Numbered from the stretch's first letter, positions 50,585-63,657 are shown. The stretch is DNA of 64,000 nt from Ceratothoa steindachneri (GCA_963969495.1 OZ018317.1:29468503-29532502); one strand, 5' to 3'. Numbers and translations: made by a program. Notes: generated by a model not told the origin, from the letters alone.

Positions 50585-51152
50585 TTCTCAAGAACCTCTG
50601 CATATGTCGCCTTTATTCATATTTTGAGTAATTCTCAAGAACCTTTGCATATGTCGCCTTTATTCATATTTTGAGTAATTCTCAAGAACCTTTGCATACG
50701 TCGCCTTTATTCATATTTTGAGTAATTCTCAAGAACCTTTGCATATGTCGCCTTTATTCATATTTTGAGTAATTCTCAAGAACCTTTGCATATGTCGCCT
50801 TTATTCATATTTTGAGTTATTCTCAAGAACCTTTGCATATGTCGCCTTTACTCATATTTTGAGTAATTCTCAAGAACCTTTGCATATGTCGCCTTTATTC
50901 ACATTTTGAGTAATTCTCAAGAACCTTTGCATATGTCGCCTTTATTCATATTTTGAGTAATTCTCAAGAACCTTTGCATATGTCGCCTTTATTCATATTT
51001 TGAGTAATTCTCAAGAACCTTTGCATATGTCACCTTTATTCATATTTTGAGTAATTCTCAAGAACCTTTGCATATGTCGCCTTTATTCATATTTTGAGTA
51101 ATTCTCAAGAACCTTTGCATATGTCGCCTTTACTCATATTTTGAGTAATTCC
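50585..51152. repeat. Homogeneous 47-bp tandem array, about 12 copies
   Basis: Unit is ctcaagaacctttgcatatg, tcgcctttattcatatttt and gagtaatt, 47 bases. Most copies are identical or differ by one base (for example cacttt or tactca variants). High identity points to recent expansion or gene-conversion-like homogenisation. Confidence 0.95.
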
Positions 51153-54100
51153 GAAAACTTTTTTTACACTTGGTCACGATCCATAATTCAAGGCGGCCAT
51201 TTTGTAAGTTTTTTAACTTTCCACTAAGTCAAGTAGGCTCAAGATTATGGTTGAAAGGTTTTTCCTAATAGAATAATGAGGGTATTAACAAAAAGATTGT
51301 AATAAACCAACCCTTGTCCAGTATTACAGGGTTAGTTTGGTTATTCCAGACTTTGCCAGTCGTAACCTCCTTTGGTACTCCAGTTCTATCTTTTAAATCA
51401 TCTTTCACACATCTTCCTGGTGCTTTTTAATTATGTCTACACTAGGTCAAGATAGGAAATGCCTTTGTTGGTTAGATAGGTTTTAAATTTTGGAGGATTT
51501 TCACTATTTTGCTCCCTCACGTTGTTTTTGATTAGGTGGGAGAAGAAGAAGAGAACAAGAAAAGAAAGAAAAATCTTTTGTCAGAACTTGTTAAAAACTT
51601 GTTTTTTATTCTATAGGAGGAGAAGAGAATGAAGAAAGTAATCAATAACAGTTAAAAAAAAACGGACTAACCTTGAGTAGATGTGTTGCAACTATCTCTT
51701 GCATACTTTCCCATCATGTAATTCATAACAATCATAGATTGGACAAAATTGAATTTCCTAGTCTATTACTAGTACTTATATAATATTTATATATTATTTA
51801 GTTTGACTATTTTGAAGTATTTTCTTACCCTTTTGATGCTTAGTCGATCAAAACTTGAAGAAATTAAGGAATATTTACCTATTTTTAACGTCTATAAACT
51901 TATCACGGTATTTTTAGTAGGCTAAAAATTTTATTTTGTTCAGGGACTAATTATTTCTTATACGCGTGATAACGAGGAAAATCACTAAATAAATATGATG
52001 AAACTATCCAAGACACTTGGATTTACCCTAGTTTACCTAACTCATTCAAGGAGTTGAAAGACGAATAAGTATAAATCTATAATCGTATTAACATTGAAAG
52101 AGTCATTAGTTTAACTTCAGTTATTTATAAACTTATAATCAAGAGAGGTAGAATAATGGATTAACTTGAAGCAAATAATCTAATTAAAGATACTTAGCAC
52201 GTACTTAGAGGAAGACGTTCTTGTCTAACTTATTGGAATTTTTTCACAAAATTATCATTTCCTTCGATGTGAGCAATGGCAGAAGATTTGTTTACTTCAA
52301 AGCTAATTAAGGAGATGGCTGGCGACCCGGCAAACCTTTTTAACCCACCGTCCTATTTCCTTTTCTCACTTATCTTTGTTTTTCTTTGTACCATCAACTA
52401 CCACTTTCACTTTTTATTCTGACTTTTACAAGACGTAAAGAAGCTCATAGCTATCTTGAACAAGCGGCTCTAACTGAAACTTCAAACGTACGAAATAAGA
52501 TAGAACATACTTCAGTGGGGCCGCCCACCTTCCGGTACCGACCTGAGTTTCACAGGGGTCATTACTTGGCCCGTCGTTATTTTTTTTAATTTGTAAACGA
52601 TTAAAACTAGGATAAAAATAAATTTATACGCAATGTGAAGTATTTAATGGGATACTTATGAGCGGGTAAATTAACGATAGCACTTAACGTAACAAATGTA
52701 GTCACGCGCTTGGGATGTCGAAGCTTAAAAGCGGATTACAAAATGAAAGCTCAAATGCTAGCCTGAATTAACTTATGTAGATAGGGAACTTAAGTCTTAA
52801 TTTTGGAATACATGAAAAGTGTAAAAAAACTAATCAATGTTTTAAATAAAGCTAACATGATCGTGGATGATATTGGCCAGAATTACATGTTAAATCGAAG
52901 GTTTTCTTCCTAGCTCCTTATTTACCCCTCGAGCGCCCTTATTTTAAATTAACTTTACAAAAAATTTCACCTCTCTACGGATTCAACGTTTTGCAACTAA
53001 ACTAATTAACGAGATTATGACGAAACTGTACGAAACTTCGTTTATTCCACTTCTAACCATTCGCAAATAGGCGATTATGTGGTCAACTCATAGAAGTTTT
53101 TAAAATACTATTAACTATAGTCTTTTATTTGAGATGAGTAAAAGAGCTAACACCTGCACTAATAGTTTGAAACTAGTAAACAAATGCTTCAACAAGACCA
53201 TATTTCAAAATTTACTCACCTAGTAAATCACTCAAAAGTGGAAAGTCGACATTCGTAAATAGTGAAAAGTATGTACTTTGGTTACATCATGTTTAAAACT
53301 TGACTAGATAAGTATTGTGTAGGTGTTAATATCACCTAATAGAAATAACGACTGAGAAAATCTACTAAAGGAGTATGAAAGCAACGAAAATGCAATTTTG
53401 ATACCATCGATCATTCCCTTTAAGAACTAATGTATGTGCCTTCCATATTTTTTCAGCAGTTTCTCGTCCCTGCATTCGTTTTTTACCCCTATTAAGAGAA
53501 TGTCTTGGAGGAGAAGTAAAGCTATCTTATTCTCTTCTATATTCTAAATTCTTGTGAGAGCGAGAACGACCGGGCCTTGGGTTTCATGTGAATAAAATTG
53601 CCTGAATTTTTGCTAATATTTGGTCCCTAATTTTCTACCTGTAGTTCTAGACTTAGGTTGAAGTAAATTTCAAGAATCTTTCGTAAATACGTAGTAATTT
53701 TTATACAATTATCCCTAGTAAAAGAACTATTATCATCCGTTTCCTGCCTGTAGGCCTCTTTAATAGATGGCAGCTAATATCAGTCTTCAAATCTCGCTGT
53801 CAATCTATTCTAGTTTTCTTCACAGTCTAGGATTGCTACCATCTGTTATGAGAGTTAATTATAAAAAAGATTATAAGAGATACTAGCAACAAATTCTAAG
53901 CACTTTAACTAACTAACTTACCTGAAGTGGGTGGCTAACTCTTTAGTAGTGGAGGGCAACGTTATCGAGGTGGAAAACGTTGCCTGAAGGTTCAATTCAC
54001 ATCCCAACCACTCTCATGGTTAGGGAACTAGCGTTTGAAAGATTGAGGAGTCGATAAAAACAGTTGAGTGGACGCAAGATTAAATTAAAGAAGGACTGGG

Positions 54101-55369
54101 GATGACACGGGGATGTATATGTGATTGTATATGTAAAAAATTATCGAAGAGGTTAAGGAGTTGTTGAAAAACAATGCGTCTGACATGTTAATGTTTGAAA
54201 AAATAGAAAGGACACTACATCGAACGCTTCAAGAGTTGAACTTAAATAAATTGGCAAATAGATAGGTAAATAGATAGATAAAGAGATAGAGAAATTATTT
54301 TTTTATTTTAAAATAAATTACGTAGGTTTTAATAGATAGATAATTCCCTCAAATCCTTACCCACATTTTTACATCCCCGTCCATTTTCTGTGCATCACCT
54401 GTGCCTAGTCTCTCTAAGCCCTTACAAGGCCAAAATTTTCGGAAGCCTAATTTGGGTATTCAGGTGGGAGGCGGGGCAAAGACCCCTCGGAAAAATGCCT
54501 TAATATATTCAATAAATTTTACTGCATTTTGGGGCGTTTGACCCAAAATCCCAAATCTTTTTAGTCATGTACGGATTTGGGGGATCTTTCAAGATAGGGA
54601 AGAGTGCCCACGTAGCCAGATGGCACTGGCAGTGCCGCCTCTGACGAATCCTCATTGGAGCAGTTTTTTGCCCTTCCAAAGGATTTAATGAAGGATTTCT
54701 TTCGGATTAGTTCGTGGATCTAATTTGGCCCTCCAACTACCACCCGGACTTAAGAGTTTTTGTCAGGTTGATGATTTAGTAACTTCCGGTACATTGTTGG
54801 TGGTGCTGTTGATGGTTCTGCCTCCTCTTTCACTGTTTTTTTTATATTTAAATGAATCATCACTTGTGCTTGTTTACTTTCTTCTTCCACAAAGTTTCAC
54901 TTACCCTAACTTGACCACTTGTTTTATGAACTTATCCTCGCACCTCTCTGATAGAGATGAGCTCGTTAGTTTTCTTTAAAGATCTCATCCTAAAAGCCCT
55001 TATCAATCTATTTATCTACCTTTGCTTTCACAGCACTTGCAAGTGTGTGTTTGTGTATGTACATATGTGTGATAACTGATAACAAAGTCTCGAATGCTTA
55101 AATTACAAACCTTATATATATAAAAAGTAATAAAATAAAATACAATGCAAAACGAAACCCTTCGCCAGGCAATCTGGCACAATTCACTATATCATTATCC
55201 TGTTCACCAAATCATCGCCATATATCACCTGACACTCATAATCATCTCATAAACACAGACACCACACAATGTCTCTACTTTTCTATCTCTCTCCTGCACC
55301 TTCACCTCTTATATGATCCCAATCCCAGGGCCTAGTCTGTGTAGTGTTTGTTTGCGGCAACCTTATTAA
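51153..55369. other. Long A+T-rich stretch without recognisable genes
   Basis: Read on both strands. At 53935-54005 a weak tRNA-like pattern (ggttcaattcacatcccaac as a B-box) was noted but not strong enough to annotate. No transposase or RT motif recognised. Confidence 0.5.
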
Positions 55370-55995
55370 GAAAGGAAATCCATATTGGATTGATAAGAAA
55401 GGAAAAAGGGAAAAAAAACGAAATAAAAATAAAGAAAGAAAACAAGGAAACAGAAAAAAGATGGGAAGAAAGACATAAGAAAAATAAAGGTAGATAGAAA
55501 GAAAAGAGGCATAAAGACAAACAAAAAGACAAAGAAAGAGAAAACAATGACAGAAAGGAAGAAAGAAAGAAAATAGAAGGAATGAAAGAAATAGAGAAAG
55601 GAGGGAACAAAGAAGTAAGAAAGGAGAAAGGAAAGAAGACAGAAAGGTTGAAAGAAATAGAGCATTAAAATAAAAAGAAAGAAAATATTTAAAGAAGAAA
55701 AGGAAAGGATACGAAGAAAAAACATACTAAAAGAGGAAAAAGAAGGGATGCTCAGAAAGAAAATAGTAAAAGAGGAAAAATAAAGGAGACGAAGAAAGAA
55801 AATAGTAAAAAGAAAAGATATGAATAATGAAAATAGTAAAAGAGGAAAAAGAAAGGATACAAAGAAAAAAAATAGTAAAACAGGAAAAGAAAGGATACGA
55901 AGAAAGAAAATAGTAAAAGAGGAAAAAGAAAGGATACGAAGAAAGAAAGTAGTAAAAGAGGAAAAAGAAAGTATACGAAGAAAGACAATAGGAAA
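55370..55995 (+). repeat. Polypurine tract with a 39-bp tandem core
   Basis: Nearly pure A+G on the plus strand for over 600 bases: gaaa-type words on the left, and from about 55735 a repeating unit gaggaaaaagaaaggatacg plus aagaaagaaaatagtaaaa, 39 bases, in about six variable copies. The 100-119-codon minus-strand open frames here are phenylalanine/serine low-complexity shadows. Confidence 0.85.
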
Positions 55996-56444
55996 ATAAA
56001 GAAAGAGAAACCCCCATAGAATTCACAGTGGCGGATGTCTCCCTGAAACATCAACCGCTAAAGAAACTCAGAATTTCAATTAAACAAAGCTATGCATACG
56101 GCGCTAAGGATGAGAGATAGATAAATTGAGTGATAAACAAGGAGAAGGGTAGGAATAGTGATACAAAGAGATATATACTCTGATACCTAAAGATTGAAAT
56201 AAAGATAGAGAGAAGGAGAGCCCGATAAATAGAGATGAGAATGAGTTATAGAAAGACAAAGTGAGATTGAGACTTACTAAGAGATAAAGATTAAGATAGA
56301 GATATGAAGAGAGAGGAAGAGATAAAAATATATAAAAATAGAGAAATTCAGAAGAAAAGATAAGGAGAGGTCGAAAAATAGAAATAAAAATACCTTAAAA
56401 ATTTAAGCAAAATCTAACGAGTGAATCTCAGGCAGAGACTTAGT
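55996..56444. other. Purine-rich gata/gaga low-complexity DNA
   Basis: agagata words continue from the polypurine array; no gene. Confidence 0.5.
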
Positions 56445-56625
56445 AAAGCGCAATAGCAACGAGGCCGTGTCACGCAGAACGTTAATAAGGACGCATCTGT
56501 AAGGAAAATAGTGAGGGAAGACGAAGTGAAAATAGTGAGCCCGTGCTGGGGCCCAAAAGGCGCTTCATTTGTCCAGGTTTCTGTCGTAGCAGGGGCATTA
56601 TACCCTTGCTACGCTAACCAATCAC
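56445..56625 (+). repeat. Dispersed repeat R1, copy 3
   Basis: Has the aaagcgcaatagcaacgagg start and the gtgctggggcc and caggtttctgtcgtagcagg end blocks, the latter followed by ggcattata, in the same order as copy 1. It overlaps no coding sequence. Confidence 0.6.
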
Positions 56626-57106
56626 TCGCGGGCTAGTAAGAAGAAATCTGCGGATTGGTGAAAATGGAAGAAATGAAAGTGTGTGGGAGATATGTAGCCA
56701 CACAGCCTTCTTTTGTGCTCAAGAGAACTCGCCGTCATCAAGATGTTAGCTGCAACACAGTTTCCTATGTTACACTTATGTTTCCTATGGTATTGGTATC
56801 GTCTTAAAATAGGGGCCAGTCATAGTTAGTGCCCACATGCCCATGCCCATCTTCCACATGAATACACACGCAATGCCATGTGGACAGACACATAGATGGA
56901 AGTAAGGCCACTACGAGTTGCATCCGCGGATAAAGATCCTCTAGAGTCTTCTCTGTTCGTACATTCGAATCCTTAGTTCCTTCCCATCAACCATTGCCTA
57001 AAGCCTTCAAATGGGCGCCGGCCTTCATTCATCTTAGCCATTTAAGTCCTCGATTCCAGGCTATTTGTGGTCTTTATAAACGAATTTTGCTCATATTTTT
57101 AGACTT
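56626..57106. other. Intergenic DNA
   Basis: No gene recognised. agatgttagctgcaacacag near 56742 resembles a segment at about 40538 (agatgtaagctgcagcatgg), with similarity continuing about 15 bases further. Confidence 0.4.
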
Positions 57107-58955
57107 GTGTTTACATGTAAACTTTTCTCGAATGCCCACTAAAATATTATGTTTACATGTAGACATTTCTCAAATGCACACTAAAATACTATGTTTACGT
57201 GTAAACTTTTCTCAAAGCCCACTAAAATACTGTTTACATGTAAACTTTTCTCAAAGCCCACTAAATACTATGTTAACATGTAAACCTTTATCAAATACCC
57301 ACTAAAATACTATGTTTACATGTAAACCTTTCTCAAATACCCACTAAATACAATGTTTATATGTAAAATTTTCTAGAATGCCCACTAAAATACTATGTTT
57401 ACATGTAAACTTTTCTTAAAACCCCCTAAAATCCTGTGTGTACATGTAAACCTTTCTCAAATACCCACTAAAATACTATGTTCACATGTAAACCTTTCTC
57501 AAATACCCACTAAAATACTATGTTTACATGTAAACTTTTCTCGAATGCCCACTAAAATACTATGTTTACATGTAAACTTTTCTCAAAGCCCACTAAAATA
57601 CTATGTTTACATGTAAACCTTTCTCAAATACCCACTAAAATACTAAGTTTACATGTAAACTTTTCTCAAAGCCCACTAAAATACTATGGTTACATGTAAA
57701 CCTTTCCTCAAATACCCACTAAAATACTGTTTACATGTAAACTTTTCTCAAAGCCCACTAAAATACTATGTTTACATGTAAACCTCTCTCAAGTACCCAA
57801 TAAAATACTATGTTTACATGTAAACTTTTCTCGAATGCCCACTAAAATACTATGTTTACATGTAAACTTTTCTCAAAGCCCACTAAAATACTATGTTTAC
57901 ATGTTAACCTTTCTCAAATACCCACTAAAATACTAAGTTTACATGTAAACTTTTCTCAAAGCCCACTAAAATACTATGGTTACATGTAAACCTTTCCTCA
58001 AATACCCACTAAAATACTGTTTACATGTAAAATTTTCTCAAAGCCCACTAAAATACTATGTTTACATGTAAACCTCTCTCAAGTACCCAATAAAATACTA
58101 TGTTTACATGTAAACTTTTCTCGAATGCCCACTAAAATACTATGCATGTAAACATTTCTTAAATGCACACTAAAATACTATGATTGCATGTAAACCTTTC
58201 TCAAAGCCCACTAAAATACTATGTTTACATGTAAACCTTCCTCAAATACCCACTAAAATACTATGTTTACATGTAAACTTTTCTCGAATGCCCACTAAAA
58301 TACTATGCATGTAAACATTTCTCAAATGCACACTAAAATACTATGATTACATGTAAACCTTTCTCAAAGCCCACTAAAATACTATGTTTACATGTAAACC
58401 TTTCTCGAATACCCACTAAAATACTATGTTTACATGTAAACTTTTCTCGAATGCCCACTAAAATACTATGCATGTAAACATTTCTCAAATGCACACTAAA
58501 ATACTATGATTACATGTAAACCTTTCTCAAAGCCCACTAAAATACTATGTTTACATGTAAACCTTCCTCAAATACCCACTAAAATACTATGTTTACATGT
58601 AAACTTTTCTCGAATGCCCACTAAAATACTATGCATGTAAACATTTCTCAAATGCACACTAAAATACTATGATTACATGTAAACCTTTCTCAAAGCCCAC
58701 TAAAATACTATGTTTACATGTAAACCTTCCTCAAATACCCACTAAAATACTATGTTTACATGTAAACTTTTCTCGAATGCCCACTAAAATACTATGCATG
58801 TAAACATTTCTCAAATGCACACTAAAATACTATGATTACATGTAAACCTTTCTCAAAGCCCACTAAAATACTATATTTACATGTAAACCTTTCTCAAATA
58901 CCCACGAAAATACTATGTTTACATGTAAACTTTTCTCGAATGCCGACTACAATAC
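57107..58955. repeat. About 41-bp satellite with a palindromic core and 163-bp higher-order period
   Basis: Unit is actatgtttacatgtaaacc, tttctcaaat and acccactaaaat, with 36-42-base variants. Most units carry the perfect 14-base palindrome gtttacatgtaaac. From about 58140 four variant units (tatgcatgtaaac, tatgattacatg, two tatgtttacatg) repeat together, with tatgcatg at 58141, 58304, 58467, 58630 and 58793, exactly 163 apart. Open frames crossing it are chance. Confidence 0.95.
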
Positions 58956-59929
58956 TCTCCATAACTTGACTGTGCCATCGACAAAATGGGGCGTCAGAGA
59001 ACGGGCGAATGGTCTTAAATCATCTGGGGAATACGAAATCCCACCTCTCCACTTAGTCATATTTTTCTCCAGAATAATATTTGGGAAACTGTGGGTAAAT
59101 GGATACAAAATGAAAATAAAAAGTTGACATTAGAAAGGATACCAACTAAATCAGGGCCCTAAGCTAAAAAATCAGATTTTTTTTTTAATTCTTTTAATGT
59201 GAATCCATTGACAAACTTAAAATAAATGACACTTGCCCAGCCTGAAATCGTAGCTAACACTAAAACTAATCAATAATTCAGTTCGTCTAGGTAAAAGAAC
59301 CCCCTGATTCCTAAACCTCTAGTGCCTTGCGACCATATCTAACCAAACATGGAAAAGGCTATGGAAATAAATGCAGACAGATGAACCGGAGTGGAGTTTG
59401 TAAGGTGGCTGGTTGTTAACAGTGACCTTCTTTCGTCAACCTTTTGCAACTAAAGGACACCAAAACTAATACACTCCACTTCATATTGCCTGATATGTGC
59501 GGGCTTAAAGGAAGGGCGGGGAGGAGGGGGGGACTATTACCTGGGCAGCTCAAATGGTCCCTACATATTCATTCAGACCTGCGCCGACCCAAGTGCTACC
59601 ATTATCCCACGAGATAGACGGATGTCAAACCACACATGGGTGTTTAGTTACATGCCTCTTGTCAACCGGGGCCCATAATCCGCGATGTTATTAGACCATT
59701 CCCTACTCTTCGTTTCCTTCTTTCTTTACTTTCCCTCTTTCACTCCTCGACAAAGGGTACGCCCAAGATGGTGAGCGCAGCTTCCAGTCTTGATGGAATG
59801 ACTTTTCTGCAAGTTTGTTTACTCGATTAATATTTTAATAATTTCTTTGATAAAGTAAATATTTTGCATATTTATTCCAAGATTAATATAACCCAATATT
59901 TTCAATTACATACAGCGGTCAAAAGTTTG
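58956..59929. other. Intergenic DNA
   Basis: No gene recognised; ggaggggggg patch near 59520. Confidence 0.45.
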
Positions 59930-60400
59930 TCAAAGTTTTCTATTAACAAGAAATTTTGCTCTATTCCTCCTTACAGTACAGCAATATGTGGGCTTTATTT
60001 GAGAGTGTTTGTTTAGTGAAAGCGTTTGCTTTAGATCATTCCACTCACATATTTTCTACAGGACTCAGGTGATGGCCCTTGTGATGGCCGTTTAAAAAAA
60101 TAATTTTGGAATCTTAAAATCATTCATTAGAGCAGACGCCGTTTGATTTAATGTAGGAATCTCTTCACTCTGCTCGCTGAAACATTAATTCAAAGTACAG
60201 CCAAACCTTGATATATTTGTTCTTTAGTTATGTGATTGTCAAGCTGAACCTTCCAGCTCTTGGCATATATTTCAATGTTGCACTACCAATATACTTGCGC
60301 AAGATTTCCTGATGTCCCAAAGGATGTTCACCCATTTTGATATTTCTTCATACGTGTTCCTGGCGTGTCGAAATGAATTAACACCCTTAATATGTCTTCG
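59930..60400 (-). mobile_element. Possible Tc1-like element remnant
   Basis: tacagcggtcaaaagtttgt at 59932 looks like a Tc1-type terminal repeat. About 130 bases inside, the minus strand reads GHHLSPVENM, resembling the PDLNPIENLW block of Tc1 transposases. No other motif or partner terminus was found. Confidence 0.35.
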
Positions 60401-61560
60401 CTATGTTCTTTTCTTTGATTCTTTTTAGAGAGAAGTGGCAAAGATTTAAGCTAACTATCGTATATATATATATTTAGTCGCACAAATTAGTCAAGTCACG
60501 TTAGTCTGAATTTCGCTCAGAGTGACAATTCACTATATTATTATTTGATAAGAGATGAAGTGTTTAGGGTATATTTAGTTATAAATTAAATATAATGGGG
60601 GTTTTGAATTATAGCAAGCATTACTCATGAAATATTTTGACTTGTTTTTGTTACAAAACATGATTTTCAAATTTTCTCAAATTTTGCCTTTCTCAGCGTA
60701 GTTAGCTTTGAATATTTATTCAATTATAATCATAGAAATCCTAAAAAGATTCACATCAACAATTGGCTATTTTATCGGTAACGTTAATTGCTCAACCTAA
60801 CATGTGAAGAAAAAGCCTAGCGGCAATTAGTCAAAGATATCCAAGGATTTATAAAACCTAAATAAATAATTATATCGTAGACGACTTACTTTTGTCCGAA
60901 ACATTTTCAAAAAACATGACATGTCTAATTAGGGCAACTGTTAATCTTATATATAAATACACTCTATTCAATTTAAATACCAAACCTCAATTAAATATTC
61001 TACTATTAGACATTGATTTAAATATACAAATCATAATACAAAATAGACGCATAGTTAAAGACACAATTATTCATTTAAATACATATTGGTGATTCGAGGG
61101 ACGCGTTTAATCGAGAGATGAGGAGGATATCAATGGACAACGCCAAATTCACAGGCACCTGGAGAAGTAGGAAAGTGGGATAGCGAGGGGATTGAGTGAC
61201 TCAAGGACAAGGGAGTTGGAGCACGAGGGGACTGCGGGGGACTGGGGACGCTCATCATGCAGCGATATCCCCCATATCGATTAACCAAAGAGTCCAGTTT
61301 TTCTGGTTCGTGAGTTCGCCGGTCGTGGAACGAGGCATTGGACGCTCCTCTCCCGGTCTAGAGCCACAAAGACTTGCACTCATTTATCGATCTCGAGGCG
61401 TCAATCTGTCCTTGCCTGGGCCCCCGCTGCGAGAGCGTCGCCAAGCGGCAGCAGGTAGCGTCGGAGGGCGTTTCATTAGCCGCAAAATTAAAGACCAAAA
61501 AAATTGATGTTTTTTTCTCTCACTGTTTTAACTTTTCTGATTTTTTCTACCCGTTTGTAG
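60401..61560. other. A+T-rich DNA, then a G+C-rich patch
   Basis: 61190-61490 is markedly G+C-rich; its 103-codon open frame has no recognisable domain. No gene called. Confidence 0.4.
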
Positions 61561-62180
61561 CGACTGTATAACGTTATTAACGTTTGTAGCATTTATAACC
61601 TGCTAATGGTTTGTGAAGTCCATAAGTAGCTAAAAGTTTGAAACGTTTGTTTATAACATTTGTAGCGTTTGTAACCTTTGCTATAAAGTCTAACAGTACG
61701 TTACGATTGTACGTTTTAACCATCGAAATGTTTGAAATTTTTATTGGTAACAATTAGAACTTTTCCTTAGTTTTGTAACTTTTATTTGTAATGATTTTAA
61801 CATACGGTTAGCATTTGTAGCCTTTTATATTTAGTTCCACCTTTGTAACTTTTGATTGTAGTGTTTTAACATTTGCTAAACCTTTGTACAATTTCTTAAA
61901 ACTTGTAACATTGTAAAAAAATTTAACTCATGTTTTTTTTGTAATGTTTGTAACTTTGTAACATTTTGAACTCTTAATAATCTTAAATAACTATTGTTTG
62001 AAGCTCTTATTCGTAACGTATTAATTCTTGGTAAAATTTTGAAAGTTTTGTTATCATGTTTTTAACTTCTTTTTGTAACGTTTTATCGATTGCTAAATGT
62101 TTATTAATTCTATTTAAAATGTTTGCAACTTTTATTTGTAACTTTTTGACCTTTGCTAAAAGTTTGTAACTACTTCTAAG
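61561..62180. repeat. Degenerate tttgtaac-type low-complexity repeat
   Basis: Words such as gtttgtaac, cttttgtaac and aacgttt recur every 12-25 bases for about 600 bases, with no fixed period. It looks like an old, decayed short tandem repeat. Confidence 0.6.
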
Positions 62181-63375
62181 CTTCGTCAGATCAAGAGAAG
62201 GAAAGGTGAGAAAGAAAAGAACTTGGACCATTCATTTAACCCATTTTCCATTGAAATATAAAATTCGAAAAAAAACTTTTAGTGGAAATTCAACCATTAT
62301 TTAGTGCGTAACGCGATTTAATGTTTGTTCATATTAGGTTTGTATGCCTGAGCTCGTATATGTGTATATATATGTCTAATGAAGGACAAAAATGACGTGT
62401 ATAGTTTTTGTCTTGTCTGTCCATTGAAACTGGAGATAAGCCTTGCGTGTGGATGGATTCTTATCGAAGCTGGACATCGAAATTCTTCGCTCAAAATTAA
62501 AAGAAATAATGAATCGCCGAAACATTTTGAAATGCTTCGCTCGATTGCAAAAATTGATATCTCAATTTTGCATTGCAAGTATTTGGGATAGGAGGGGGTG
62601 GAGATGAAGTGACACCCTAGTAGAGAGACAGAGAGGGAGGTTGGCGCACACAAATATGTACATGTGAGGCTGCGAAAGAGGCAGAGAGAAAAGAGCAACA
62701 ATTTTTTTTTAGTAATAAGTTAATCATTTTTTTATTTTAATTCTTGAACAATATTACCTTTCCAATACGGCAATTCATTTCTCACTAATAGAATTGAATA
62801 CACTCTGGGTCCCGAGTATTCGCAGTAGTCTCCTATGTTTACTCATTGGATTATATACCATAACCACATTTTAACTTCGACTAACTTCAACGATTTTCGT
62901 TACGAACCTCTACTCACCATCATTCTGGCAGAGATGTCGCCGTCGGATTTCGCTAAGTGCTAGCTTGGGGAGGAGCGGGGGGACGCTCCTCATCTAATCC
63001 AAGCGAGTGATTGTCTCAAAAGGAGAAATCAAAGAGAGCTCAAAAGAGTAGTTTAAATTGATCATTTTCACCATCGCTTTTTCCGTCGCAGTCAGGGTTT
63101 TTTTTACCCTCTATGTGGTATAATTGACAAGTAAACTTCAATGGACACAGCGATAGTATGTCTGTACTGCGATCCCAAATAGATAATTGAAGTTATTTTT
63201 AGCGCTCTTTGATTGGTCTATCGGGGACAATCACTCTCGTGCGTGGATGAGAAGTGTCCGCAAGTCGTGCTCTCTGGAGTGTAGAGGCAAAGAACATTGC
63301 ACTTGTAAGTGCAGATCTTCACTACTTACATTGCAGTAATCCTGCAATGTTACCTCTCATGATTTTTATCTATAA

Positions 63376-63378
<3 letters not shown>
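62181..63378. other. Intergenic DNA
   Basis: No gene recognised. The ggaggagcggggggacgctc patch near 62970 is similar to gactggggacgctcatcatg near 61240. Confidence 0.4.

Positions 63379-63440
<62 letters not shown>
63379..63440. repeat. (TA)n microsatellite
   Basis: About 31 TA units, left of a palindrome. Confidence 0.97.
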
Positions 63441-63443
<3 letters not shown>

Positions 63444-63471
63444 GAAAATTATTGCATTAACGCAATTAATT

Positions 63472-63582
63472 ATGCGGTTAAAAGGCTATTTTTTGGCAAA
63501 TCAGTCTTCCTCAAAGCCTTCGGAAGAGCTCCTTCCGAAGGCTTTGAGGAAGACTGGTTTGCCAAAAAATAGCCTTTTAACC

Positions 63583-63586
<4 letters not shown>
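63472..63586. repeat. Palindrome with 55-bp arms between two (TA)n tracts
   Basis: 63472-63526 and 63532-63586 are reverse complements with two mismatches, separated by the five bases agctc. (TA)n tracts border it on both sides. Confidence 0.95.

Positions 63587-63652
<66 letters not shown>
63583..63652. repeat. (TA)n microsatellite
   Basis: About 34 TA units, right of the palindrome. Confidence 0.97.

Positions 63653-63657
<5 letters not shown>

Noticed and set aside
47330..51152. CRISPR-like array (short repeats in series)
   Set aside because: Repeats are contiguous without unique spacers, and the genome is eukaryotic. These are minisatellites.
53935..54005. tRNA-like A and B boxes
   Set aside because: Only a loose B-box match and no believable cloverleaf.
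54725..54979. 84-codon hydrophobic frame as a small membrane protein
   Set aside because: T-rich DNA gives Leu/Phe/Ser by chance; nothing else supports a gene.
55366..56054. Minus-strand open frames rich in Phe, Leu and Ser that look like membrane segments
   Set aside because: They are translations of the polypurine tract's complement and are not real transmembrane proteins.
61196..61507. 103-codon frame in a G+C-rich patch as an exon
   Set aside because: No recognisable domain and no clear splice sites; composition alone is not enough.
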